DNA from: M3007 sp044350415
GTDB lineage: Bacteria; Bacteroidota; Bacteroidia; Chitinophagales; Saprospiraceae
Length of the DNA: 9,475 nt
NCBI GenBank assembly: GCA_044350415.1
Contig: JBILHQ010000227.1
Coordinates: 1 to 9,475 of the forward strand
Reading direction: 5' to 3'
This document shows positions 1 to 7,254 of the stretch, in pieces. Every line of letters begins with the position of its first letter. Position 1 is the stretch's first letter. A program made the translations under genes and the position numbers. The notes under the pieces are model-generated. The model did not search any database, was not told the DNA's origin, and was given only the letters and a program-made list of their open reading frames with translations.

Positions 1-456
1 ACTTGCAATCCGGCTTTGGCCGGCGTGGTGCAAAACTTATTTACGGGGGCGAATGGCTGCGATAGTTTGGTCATCCTTACCACCACTTTATTGCCTTCCG
101 ATACGACGACTTTGACGGCTGCTACTTGCAATCCTGCTTTGGTCGGCGTGGTGCAAAACTTATTTACAGGGGCGAATGGCTGCGATAGTTTGGTCATCCT
201 CACTACCACTTTATTGCCTTCCGATACGACGACTTTGACGGCTACTACTTGCAATCCTGCTTTGGTCGGCGTGGTGCAAAACTTATTTACGGGGGCGAAT
301 GGCTGCGATAGTTTGGTCATCCTTACCACCACTTTATTGCCTTCCGATACGACGACTTTGACGGCTACTACTTGCAATCCCGCTTTGGTCGGCGTGGTGC
401 AAAACTTATTTACGGGGGCGAATGGCTGCGATAGTTTGGTCATCCTTACTACCACC
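1..456 (+). repeat. Four tandem 123-bp near-identical repeats (in-frame, 41 aa each)
   Basis: Copies begin at 1, 124, 247 and 370, each with ACTTGCAATC, and the period is exactly 123 bp. Read by eye, copy 2 and copy 3 differ at three positions and copy 1 and copy 3 at three. Most differences are silent third-position changes (CCG/CCT/CCC, ACG/ACA, CTT/CTC, ACC/ACT); two change the residue (GCC/GTC gives Ala/Val, GCT/ACT gives Ala/Thr). The fourth copy keeps the repeat to about 456 and then diverges (TYLPLTLFF). The array continues past the left edge, so its full copy number is unknown. Such nucleotide-level identity indicates recent duplication or gene conversion. Confidence 0.95.
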
Positions 457-1230
457 TATCTTCCACTTACATTATTTTTCCACGCTACCCCACCCTTATG
501 TTTTGGAGAAACCGGAATGATTGCGATAGACTCCATGGTTGGAGGTGAACAGCCATACCTTTACTCCACAGATGGCATTTCCTTTTCTTTGATAAATATT
601 CCGTTTTTACAGAGCCAACTTGATCCAGGAGACCATTCCATTATTATCGCTGATAGTAAGAGTTGCATTACAGATACCATAGTTACCTTTTCCACGCCAC
701 AGGAATTAATTTTGGATTTGGGACCTGATCAGTCTATCCCCCTTGGCGACAGCGTTTTATTGTCCCCACAATTCAATTTTCAGCCCCATTCTTTCCAGTG
801 GTCCTCCCTTACTGACACATTAGTCTGCGATACCTGTAGCTCCTTTTTTGTACAGCCACTGCAAAGTGTACTATATCATTTGATTGCATTCGATAGTAAT
901 CAATGCAGCGTATCAGCACAGATCAGGATAAGCGTTACCAAAGACAAATCTATTTTTGTTCCTAATACTTTTACACCTGATGCAAGCGACAACAATACCT
1001 TGTCGGTATTTTGGAATTCATCTGTCAAATCCGTAACCCGATTTGAGGTATTTGACCGGTGGGGAGGATTAGTATACCAGACCATCAATCCGGGCAATGG
1101 AACACCTTTATGGAACGGTTCCTGGAGAGGAAAAACCGTGGATCAGGGTATTTTTATCTACTGGATAGAAGTGATTTATCAAGACAATCAAACGGAGTAT
1201 TTTTCCGGCGACATCACCATTTTAAGATAA
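1..1230 (+). CDS. Large surface/adhesin-like protein with tandem repeats and T9SS type B sorting domain (5' partial)
   Basis: The frame is open from base 1, so the true start lies upstream; 409 codons are visible, ending in TAA at 1228-1230. In order: four 41-residue repeats (1-456), each with two Cys (in TCNPAL and GCDSLV); an SprB-repeat-like unit (about 484-702) with the pattern LCFGETG, then GGEQPYLYS, then SCITDT; a PKD/Ig-like domain (about 703-939) containing LGPDQSIPLGDSV; and a 91-residue C-terminal domain (955-1227) starting FVPNTFTPD, with EVFDRWGGLVY and WNGSW. The last domain is the CHU_C/gliding-motility-type T9SS type B sorting domain, which directs export across the outer membrane and surface attachment or release. 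Proteins of this architecture are usually very long, Thr-rich, secreted adhesins. The function of this one, beyond being secreted, is inferred. The next gene starts 9 bp downstream and may be co-transcribed. Confidence 0.88.
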   Translation, partial: TCNPALAGVVQNLFTGANGCDSLVILTTTLLPSDTTTLTAATCNPALVGVVQNLFTGANGCDSLVILTTTLLPSDTTTLTATTCNPALVGVVQNLFTGANGCDSLVILTTTLLPSDTTTLTATTCNPALVGVVQNLFTGANGCDSLVILTTTYLPLTLFFHATPPLCFGETGMIAIDSMVGGEQPYLYSTDGISFSLINIPFLQSQLDPGDHSIIIADSKSCITDTIVTFSTPQELILDLGPDQSIPLGDSVLLSPQFNFQPHSFQWSSLTDTLVCDTCSSFFVQPLQSVLYHLIAFDSNQCSVSAQIRISVTKDKSIFVPNTFTPDASDNNTLSVFWNSSVKSVTRFEVFDRWGGLVYQTINPGNGTPLWNGSWRGKTVDQGIFIYWIEVIYQDNQTEYFSGDITILR

Positions 1231-1239
1231 CCATTTTTT

Positions 1240-4116
1240 ATGAAATATTATTTAGTTTTGATCTCATTCGTGGCAATAAGCCATTTGCAGGCCCAAATCA
1301 ATAGGGAATGGGCTACCACTTTTAATGGAGAAGGCGATTTTAATGACCGGTTTACCTGTATGGTACGCAACGCGTCCGGCGACGTATTGCTGGGAGGTTC
1401 TACGACAGAACCTGATGCAGACCGTGATTTTTTGGTAGTAAAAATAGCCTCCACCGGAGAAAAAATCTGGCAAAAAACCTTCAACGGTTCTTCCGGTGGA
1501 TCTGATGAAGTAAAAGCTATTGGCGTGGATGCACAGGGATTTACCTATATCACTGGTATTTCAGGTGGTAATAACACGAGTGAGGATATCTGGACGATCA
1601 AACTTGATTTGAACGGCGATTCCCTATGGTCGCAGCGCTACGATTATGTAAACGAATATGATCAGCCGAATGCCTTATTTGTAGACAATGATGGCAATAT
1701 TCTGGTAACCGGACAAAGCGACAGCGATCCATCGGCCATTCAAAACGACGATTATATCACCATAAAATACAATGGTGTCGGCGATATTCTTTGGAAAAAA
1801 CGATTTAACGGTTTGGGCAATGCCATTGACCGGCCCGTTCAGGTGGTTTCAGATCCCTTTGGCAATGCTATCGTTACGGGCAGAAGTGACAGTGGTTTTA
1901 ATGATGATTTTGTCACCATAAAATATGGCCCCGCTGGTAATGTGGAGTGGGCATTGTACGACGACCGGGGCGACCGCGACCGGCCAACGGCCATGACGGT
2001 CGATCAAAACGGTGCAATTTATATCACCGGCAGGAGCAGCAATGGATCTGACGATGATTTTTGGACGCTGAAATACAACGGCGCTGGCATCCAGCAATGG
2101 AATAAAGATTTTGACTATCTTGATCAGGACCGACCGGTGGCGATCGCTATCGACGGTAGCGGGCGGGTATTGGTAACCGGTCAGAGTAACAATACGAATG
2201 ACTGGGATTTTTTGACGGTTGCGTATTCCACTGATGGCAGTCAACTATGGGCAAAAAGATACAACGGCACCGCCCAGGATGATGATATTCCTTTTGCAAT
2301 GAATGTAACAGGCAATACCCTCTATATTACTGGCCAAACGGATACAGACCCTTCGACAAAAAACGTCAATGAAATCATAACTTTTGCCAGCAATACCGCC
2401 AATGGCAACGAACAATGGCACAAAACCTATGCAGGCTCCAATGACCAGGAAGATGCTCCCTCCAGCGTAGTTGGCTTCGCCACTGGCTGTCTGGTAGCAG
2501 GATATGCCGAGGCCACGATCACTGGAAGAAGAGATGCGCTCCTGCTCGCTTACCAAAGCAATGGCACATTGGCCTGGAATTCAATCATTTCTGGCGTAGG
2601 CGACAACAATGATAATGTAAGGGCAATCGCCGTAGACCCATTAGGTAATATTTACGCTGCCGGATATAGTATTGGTGGTGGTAGTAATCGGAATATGGCG
2701 ATGTTACGCTTTAGTCCAAATGGCACCTTAGACTGTTCATTTACCCTTGATGGAGATGGTACAGGCAGTGAAGACGATGCGCTGGCACTCGCCCTGGATA
2801 CAGGAGGCAATCCTGTTGCAGCAGGATTTACCAAAAACAGCGGCACTTCTAATGACTTGACTTTTATAAAGTTAAACAATAACTGCGATACTTTGTGGAC
2901 CCGAAAATACGACGGACCGGGGCATGGATCGGATCGGATTTATGAAATGATAGCAGGCAACGATGGTTATTTTTACGCTACTGGCAGAGTTGATGCATTA
3001 GGAGGAGCAGCAGCCAACGACAATTGTATTACCCAACGACTGGATACCGATGGCAATATTCTTTGGTCAAAGACATACGACGGTGGCAGTGCTGATCGGG
3101 GAACAGGTATAAGGCAGGCAGCTAACGGCGATATTTATGTATCGGGCAGATCGCTTGTGCCTAATGGTCAGCATGACGGTTTTTTATTAAAATACAACAG
3201 TGTCGGGATAATGCAATGGTCAAAAACTTATAATTTTGGAGGAGATGATGAACCGGCAGGATTAGAAATCACTAGTGATCAACGCATTATTATCGGTGGT
3301 TCATCGACCATGACTATTTCTGACACCCTCTATGATATGATTGCCATTGCCTACAACACTACAGGAAATATACTCTGGCAAAAAACCTATAACCGTGGTG
3401 GGAATGATGAGGTTCAGGCAATAACTGCTGATAATTCAGGCAACTTCTTCCTTACAGCTAAGAGCAGTACTTCTTCCACCACAGGTTACGATATTTCGGT
3501 AGTCAAATATAATTCGGCGGGCGATTTCGTCTGGGATACGGAATACGCTAATCCAACAGGAGGCGACGATACACCAGATGATATCCGTACGGGAAATGAC
3601 GGGCTGATTTATGCGACAGGCCACAGTAATTTTGGGACCATAACAGCGCCGGAATATGATATTGTTACTTTTATCATGAATCAGCAAGGAGGAATCGTTT
3701 GGACAGACATTTATAACAGTCCTTCCGACAGCAGCAATATTCCTAACCAGCTATTAGTTCGTGGAAATACCTTTTATGTAGCAGGGAGTAGTGTAATGGG
3801 TGCAAACCAACGCGATATTTTGATGCTGAAATATGCAGGCCAGCTGGTCGATGTTCAAACACCAACAGAATCGGCGCTGAAGGTTTCGCCCAATCCATTT
3901 TTTGGACAATTATCCGTTGAAATACCCGATTCTTTTCTGGAAAACCCCATTCGCTTTGAATTATTCAACAGTTTGGGCGTAATAACTGATGACCGGTTTA
4001 TAACCAATTCCCATCAGCAGTTGACTTTTTCTGGTTTGCCCGAAGGACTATATATGTACCGAATTTCGACGCAAGGACGATTATTAAAGACCGCTGTCCT
4101 TTTCAAAACAAATTAA
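1240..4116 (+). CDS. Secreted beta-propeller (SBBP-like) repeat protein with T9SS type A sorting tail
   Basis: This is a 958-aa protein. Residues 1-18 form a signal peptide (MKYYLVLISF, then SHLQA before Q19), which supports the ATG at 1240; there is no Shine-Dalgarno, as usual in Bacteroidota. Residues 24-867 hold about 16 units of 45-60 residues. Each starts with W-x-K-x-[YF]-N/D-G, runs through D-x-P, a GNxYxTGxS strand and a D-D-F-x-T-x-KYN strand, and ends G-x-x-L/Q before the next W. This matches SBBP-type beta-propeller repeats. Residues 879-958 form the Por/type A sorting domain: LKVSPNPFFGQL at its start, GLPEGLYMYRIS near its end. The protein is therefore expected to cross the outer membrane by the T9SS and be released or anchored on the surface. 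No catalytic motif is visible, so binding or structural function is the best guess. It starts 9 bp after the preceding T9SS substrate gene. Confidence 0.87.
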   Translation: MKYYLVLISFVAISHLQAQINREWATTFNGEGDFNDRFTCMVRNASGDVLLGGSTTEPDADRDFLVVKIASTGEKIWQKTFNGSSGGSDEVKAIGVDAQGFTYITGISGGNNTSEDIWTIKLDLNGDSLWSQRYDYVNEYDQPNALFVDNDGNILVTGQSDSDPSAIQNDDYITIKYNGVGDILWKKRFNGLGNAIDRPVQVVSDPFGNAIVTGRSDSGFNDDFVTIKYGPAGNVEWALYDDRGDRDRPTAMTVDQNGAIYITGRSSNGSDDDFWTLKYNGAGIQQWNKDFDYLDQDRPVAIAIDGSGRVLVTGQSNNTNDWDFLTVAYSTDGSQLWAKRYNGTAQDDDIPFAMNVTGNTLYITGQTDTDPSTKNVNEIITFASNTANGNEQWHKTYAGSNDQEDAPSSVVGFATGCLVAGYAEATITGRRDALLLAYQSNGTLAWNSIISGVGDNNDNVRAIAVDPLGNIYAAGYSIGGGSNRNMAMLRFSPNGTLDCSFTLDGDGTGSEDDALALALDTGGNPVAAGFTKNSGTSNDLTFIKLNNNCDTLWTRKYDGPGHGSDRIYEMIAGNDGYFYATGRVDALGGAAANDNCITQRLDTDGNILWSKTYDGGSADRGTGIRQAANGDIYVSGRSLVPNGQHDGFLLKYNSVGIMQWSKTYNFGGDDEPAGLEITSDQRIIIGGSSTMTISDTLYDMIAIAYNTTGNILWQKTYNRGGNDEVQAITADNSGNFFLTAKSSTSSTTGYDISVVKYNSAGDFVWDTEYANPTGGDDTPDDIRTGNDGLIYATGHSNFGTITAPEYDIVTFIMNQQGGIVWTDIYNSPSDSSNIPNQLLVRGNTFYVAGSSVMGANQRDILMLKYAGQLVDVQTPTESALKVSPNPFFGQLSVEIPDSFLENPIRFELFNSLGVITDDRFITNSHQQLTFSGLPEGLYMYRISTQGRLLKTAVLFKTN
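1309..3840 (+). repeat. About 16 diverged SBBP-like propeller units
   Basis: These protein-level repeats each begin at a Trp (first at residue 24) and average about 53 residues, with conserved TGxS and KYNxxGxxxW segments. They are diverged in DNA, unlike the 123-bp array just upstream. By hand count there are 16 units. The tenth has Cys where the anchoring Trp is expected (GTLDCSFTLDG) and a second Cys at its end (NNNCDTLW), so the two may pair. Sixteen units would fit two eight-bladed propellers, but the fold and blade boundaries are inference. Confidence 0.75.
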
Positions 4117-4160
4117 CAATCCTCCCTTCTACCTTTTTTCCACTAATAAAATACTTCATT

Positions 4161-5189
4161 ATGAGACTCAAGCGCACCATTATCTCCAAAGATATCCAAT
4201 CATATCATTTGAATACTGCCATTAATAATACCCACCAAATGCAGGCTGGAGAGTTGGCGGTATTTGAAATTATCGAAACCGGCAAACACGAAAGTGCCCA
4301 AATGGCTGACGGTCGTAACCGGTCAATTTTCCCGGGTGACCGTATCGTTGCGGCATTTGCCGACCGTTATGCCACATCGCAATATGAAGGATATGTGCCG
4401 GAAGGGCCTTTAGACGAATACCACATTCTGGGTGCAGGTGGCGTAATCGGCATTGTAAAATCTAAAAACTGGTCGTTAAAAGATATTGAGCCCACCACTG
4501 TGAGATTAGTTGGCTATTGTTGTGATGAAAATGGCAAGGTAATCAACACTAAATTTTATCAGAAAAAACGCAGTACATTTCGTGGCCAAACACCAGGTAA
4601 AGTCATCCTGTCGATTGGCTCAACAATGGACAGCGGCAAAACCACCACTGCGGCTTTTATGGCCCGTGGTTTAGAACAGGCAGGGCATAAAGTTGCTTTT
4701 ATCAAATTAACAGGCACATGCTATACACGCGACCGCGAATTTGTATATGATTGTGGTGCTCATGTGGTGACTGATTTCAGCGAAATGGGTTTCCCATCTA
4801 CTTATATGAGCAGCAAGGAAGAAATATTAGATATCTATCAGTCTTTACTGGATCAATTGGCAGAAGAAAAACCAGATTATATTGTCATGGAAATAGCAGA
4901 TGGCTTAATGCAACGAGAAACCATGTTTTTACTGCAGGATGAGGCGTTTATACGCACCATCCATAATGTAGTGTTCAGTTGTGGCGACAGTTTAAGCGCC
5001 TTTCACGGCGTGCAAATATTGCAGAAATGGGGAATTGAAGTGTGTGCCATCAGCGGCAGGTTCACCATGAGTCCGTTACTGGTGCAAGAAGTCACTGATC
5101 ACTTGAAAATTCCGGTATTCACTATAGATGAGATGGCTAGTGGGCAAATCAACCATCTTATTACAGAGAAACAGGCCATCGTTGCATGA
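4161..5189 (+). CDS. BioD/MobB-like SIMIBI P-loop NTPase with unrecognised N-terminal domain
   Basis: This 342-aa protein has no signal peptide or membrane segment, so it is probably cytoplasmic. Residues 1-140 form a Gly- and beta-rich domain I do not recognise (FPGDRIVAAFADRYATSQYE, then YHILGAGGVIGIV). Residues 147-342 form a P-loop domain. The Walker A GSTMDSGKTT (153-162) has the G-x5-GKT spacing of dethiobiotin synthetase and DUF1611-type proteins. PDYIVMEIADG (238-248) sits where that class has its D-x-V-x-E-G strand, and GIEVCAISGRF and KIPVFTI resemble the later core strands. Six Cys are present (120, 121, 187, 198, 274, 295). The start ATG lies 44 bp after the previous stop. The 3' end overlaps the ABC transporter start by 4 bp (ATGA), implying translational coupling and a shared process. 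The substrate is unknown; a true biotin or molybdopterin enzyme is unlikely given the extra domain and neighbours. ATP or GTP binding is likely, the rest open. Confidence 0.8.
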   Translation: MRLKRTIISKDIQSYHLNTAINNTHQMQAGELAVFEIIETGKHESAQMADGRNRSIFPGDRIVAAFADRYATSQYEGYVPEGPLDEYHILGAGGVIGIVKSKNWSLKDIEPTTVRLVGYCCDENGKVINTKFYQKKRSTFRGQTPGKVILSIGSTMDSGKTTTAAFMARGLEQAGHKVAFIKLTGTCYTRDREFVYDCGAHVVTDFSEMGFPSTYMSSKEEILDIYQSLLDQLAEEKPDYIVMEIADGLMQRETMFLLQDEAFIRTIHNVVFSCGDSLSAFHGVQILQKWGIEVCAISGRFTMSPLLVQEVTDHLKIPVFTIDEMASGQINHLITEKQAIVA

Positions 5190-6844
5190 GTAATATAAAG
5201 GGCCATTCCCTGGTTATCCGGTTCCTTCGGGAAAACAAAATCCTGGCAGCAGGTACGCTATTGGCTTTGACATTCAATAACTTACTGAATGTGTTATTGC
5301 CGCTGAGTATCGGTATGTTCTATGAAATTATTTTCCATACCGAAGGTACAAAGGGCCGGTTGCTTGCATGGCTCCCTTTTCATTTTACGGAGGCGAGGCC
5401 CTTTTTGTTTTTTTTTGGAATCCTGATACTCCTGAAAGTCGTGTTAACCTTTTTACAAGAGTACTGGATTGATATCGCGGGGGAAACTTTCGCCAGTTCA
5501 TTGCGGCAAAAAACTTTCCAACGGCAATTGCGCCTGCCAATGACCCGGTTTATCAAAAAACCGTTGGGTAAACACCTGGCCAGGTATAGCGGCGAATTAC
5601 TGGCCGCACGGCAGATGCTCACCAGGGGCATCCTCATTTTTGTGGGTGATCTGGTGTTTATTGTCGTTACTTTCAGCGCGCTGTTTATGATTCAACCCCG
5701 TTTGGCAGCGGTGGTTTTGTGTGTGTTTAGCAGCGGCATTTTATTCATTCTCTGGCTGGGCAACTACCTTGAACGACTTTCACGACAAAAAAGAGGCAGC
5801 CGGTCGTCGTATCTCGATTTTATCAGTTCCCGGTTGCAAGCGTTTTATACGATAAAAAGTTTTAACCGGGAGACACCCGAAATTCAGCGATTTGGAGCGA
5901 TTAATCAGGAATTGAATGAAAAATCCTTGAGAACATTCCGTTTTGAAAGCTTTATTCAGTCGCTTTATCCGTTGATACAATATAGTGCGTTAGCGTCAGT
6001 GCTTATCGCTGTTGCCAATGATTCTGCCTTATTGCCGCCTGCAGATGTTTTTGTTTTTGTACTGTTGCTGCTTTATATGCGCGGTGTGATGCGCCGGCTC
6101 ATGCAGGTAAATCTTATTTGGTGGGCAGGAATAACATCCCTCGAAAAATGGGCCAAACTGCTCCGGAAAAAAGTAGATGAAGGAAAAACAGATGCCCTCT
6201 CAGAGAAAATCAAAGGTGCTATTCAATTTAAAAATGTCCGTTTTGAATTTGAAAGAAACCGGCCTGTTCTCCAATCCCTGAGTTTTAAAATAGCACCAGC
6301 ATCCATCAACTGGTTGCGTGGCAGCCAGGGGAGCGGAAAAGGCACCGTTTTTAAACTAATCCAGAAAATACTGACTCCGCAGGAAGGAGGAATACTGCTC
6401 GATGATTACGCCTATGATGAAACCAGTGCATTTGAAATCCGAAAAAATGTGACTATTGTGTCTCCGGAAGCACTTTTGCTTGGTGCCACTGTTTTCGAGG
6501 CGATCAGTTACAGTGCTAAACCGGCAAAAAGGCCGGAAGCCGCAGCCATGCTGGAGCAACTGCACCTGCATTTTGCAGCCGACGCAGAGACTATGCTGGA
6601 TTTTCCATTGAAAGAACATGGGCAAAATCTTTCCGCAGGGGAACGCATTATGCTCCAGTTTGCGCGGGCAATGCTCACCCGAAAGACTGTGCTGTTGCTC
6701 GACCAGCCTTTTGGCCACTTAGATGCCACTTCACGCGAACATATTGTGCATCTGCTCAACCATTATAAAAAGAAACACACCATTATCATCACCAGCGATT
6801 CATTGCCTGAGACATTACTGGTGGATCAAACTATTCATTTGTAA
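5186..6844 (+). CDS. ABC exporter-type protein (fused membrane and nucleotide-binding domains) with degenerate ATPase motifs
   Basis: This 552-aa half-transporter has six likely membrane helices (about residues 18-45, 71-93, 145-168, 172-194, 257-278, 285-302), then a nucleotide-binding domain (about 345-552). The order is that of a type I (type IV fold) exporter. Motifs seen: Walker A GSQGSGKGT (379-387), with Gly386 where the Mg-binding Ser/Thr is expected; VSPE at the Q-loop (Pro427 in place of Gln); signature LSAGE (482-486, close to LSGGQ); Walker B TVLLLDQ (501-507), with Gln507 in place of the catalytic Glu; D-loop HLD (511-513); and ITSDS in place of the H-switch His (Ser537). The reading frame is intact, so this is not an evident pseudogene. 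It may be the non-catalytic half of a heterodimer, or bind but barely hydrolyse ATP. The start overlaps the preceding NTPase gene by 4 bp and the stop overlaps the next gene by 1 bp. The cargo is unknown. Confidence 0.9.
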   Translation: MSNIKGHSLVIRFLRENKILAAGTLLALTFNNLLNVLLPLSIGMFYEIIFHTEGTKGRLLAWLPFHFTEARPFLFFFGILILLKVVLTFLQEYWIDIAGETFASSLRQKTFQRQLRLPMTRFIKKPLGKHLARYSGELLAARQMLTRGILIFVGDLVFIVVTFSALFMIQPRLAAVVLCVFSSGILFILWLGNYLERLSRQKRGSRSSYLDFISSRLQAFYTIKSFNRETPEIQRFGAINQELNEKSLRTFRFESFIQSLYPLIQYSALASVLIAVANDSALLPPADVFVFVLLLLYMRGVMRRLMQVNLIWWAGITSLEKWAKLLRKKVDEGKTDALSEKIKGAIQFKNVRFEFERNRPVLQSLSFKIAPASINWLRGSQGSGKGTVFKLIQKILTPQEGGILLDDYAYDETSAFEIRKNVTIVSPEALLLGATVFEAISYSAKPAKRPEAAAMLEQLHLHFAADAETMLDFPLKEHGQNLSAGERIMLQFARAMLTRKTVLLLDQPFGHLDATSREHIVHLLNHYKKKHTIIITSDSLPETLLVDQTIHL

Positions 6845-7245
6845 TGTTAAAATACCTTATTTTCACTATTATCATGGTTCTTGCTATTGTTGCCTGTAAA
6901 AAAGAGGGTGCAGGAGGCGACGCCACCATTCGCGGGTATGTGCATACCGAAAAATTCAATACCACTTTTACCCAGTACTTAGGCGAATACCCCGCCCGGA
7001 ATAAAAGTGTGTATATTGTGTATGGCGACAATACTTATGGATACGATGATCATATTTATACCGATTACAACGGCAGGTTTGAAGTCCCGTATCTTTATCC
7101 CGGCGACTATAAAGTCTATGTATATTCTAAAGATTCTACCCGCAACGATCCATCCGGGACAGTACCTGTTGTACGCGATATCCATATTTCCGGACGAAAA
7201 GAGATCGTGGAAATAGATACGATTTTAATTTTTGATGTTAAGTAA
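6844..7245 (+). CDS. Small lipoprotein with carboxypeptidase-regulatory-like (transthyretin/Ig-type) domain
   Basis: This is a 133-aa protein. Residues 1-17 are a hydrophobic leader ending in a lipobox (IVAC), so Cys18 should be lipidated after signal peptidase II cleavage; CKKEG follows. The mature part (about 27-133) reads as a single beta-sandwich: TIRGYVHTE, then KSVYIVYGDN, TDYNGRFEVPYLYPGDYKVY, and closing strands ending in VEIDTILIFDVK. The NGxFxxxxLxxGxYxVYVYS pattern is typical of CarboxypepD_reg/Cna-B-like folds, which bind or scaffold rather than catalyse. Its ATG shares one base with the transporter stop (TAATG), so translation is probably coupled. It may be a periplasmic or outer-membrane partner of the exporter; that role is inferred from position only. 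Confidence 0.8.
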   Translation: MLKYLIFTIIMVLAIVACKKEGAGGDATIRGYVHTEKFNTTFTQYLGEYPARNKSVYIVYGDNTYGYDDHIYTDYNGRFEVPYLYPGDYKVYVYSKDSTRNDPSGTVPVVRDIHISGRKEIVEIDTILIFDVK

Positions 7246-7254
7246 CGCTGAAAT

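Noticed and set aside
1..456. The tandem repeats as a CRISPR array
   Set aside because: There are no variable spacers; the whole 123-bp unit is repeated and is in-frame coding sequence.
707..714. TAATTTTG, a match to the TAnnTTTG promoter consensus
   Set aside because: It sits inside the first gene, more than 500 bases before the next start, in AT-rich coding sequence; a chance match is likely.
1849..2244. A 131-codon minus-strand open frame
   Set aside because: It lies fully within the propeller gene, whose repeat structure explains the region; no start context or domain supports it.
4117..4160. Possible promoter or terminator in the 44-bp gap before the NTPase gene
   Set aside because: It is AT- and pyrimidine-rich, but I see no TAnnTTTG box, no stable hairpin and no T-run after a stem.
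6356..6718. A 120-codon minus-strand open frame
   Set aside because: It is antisense to the nucleotide-binding domain of the ABC gene and its translation has no recognisable feature.
5186..6844. The ABC gene as a pseudogene
   Set aside because: Despite altered catalytic residues, the frame is intact over 552 codons, membrane helices and signature are kept, and it is tightly coupled to its neighbours.
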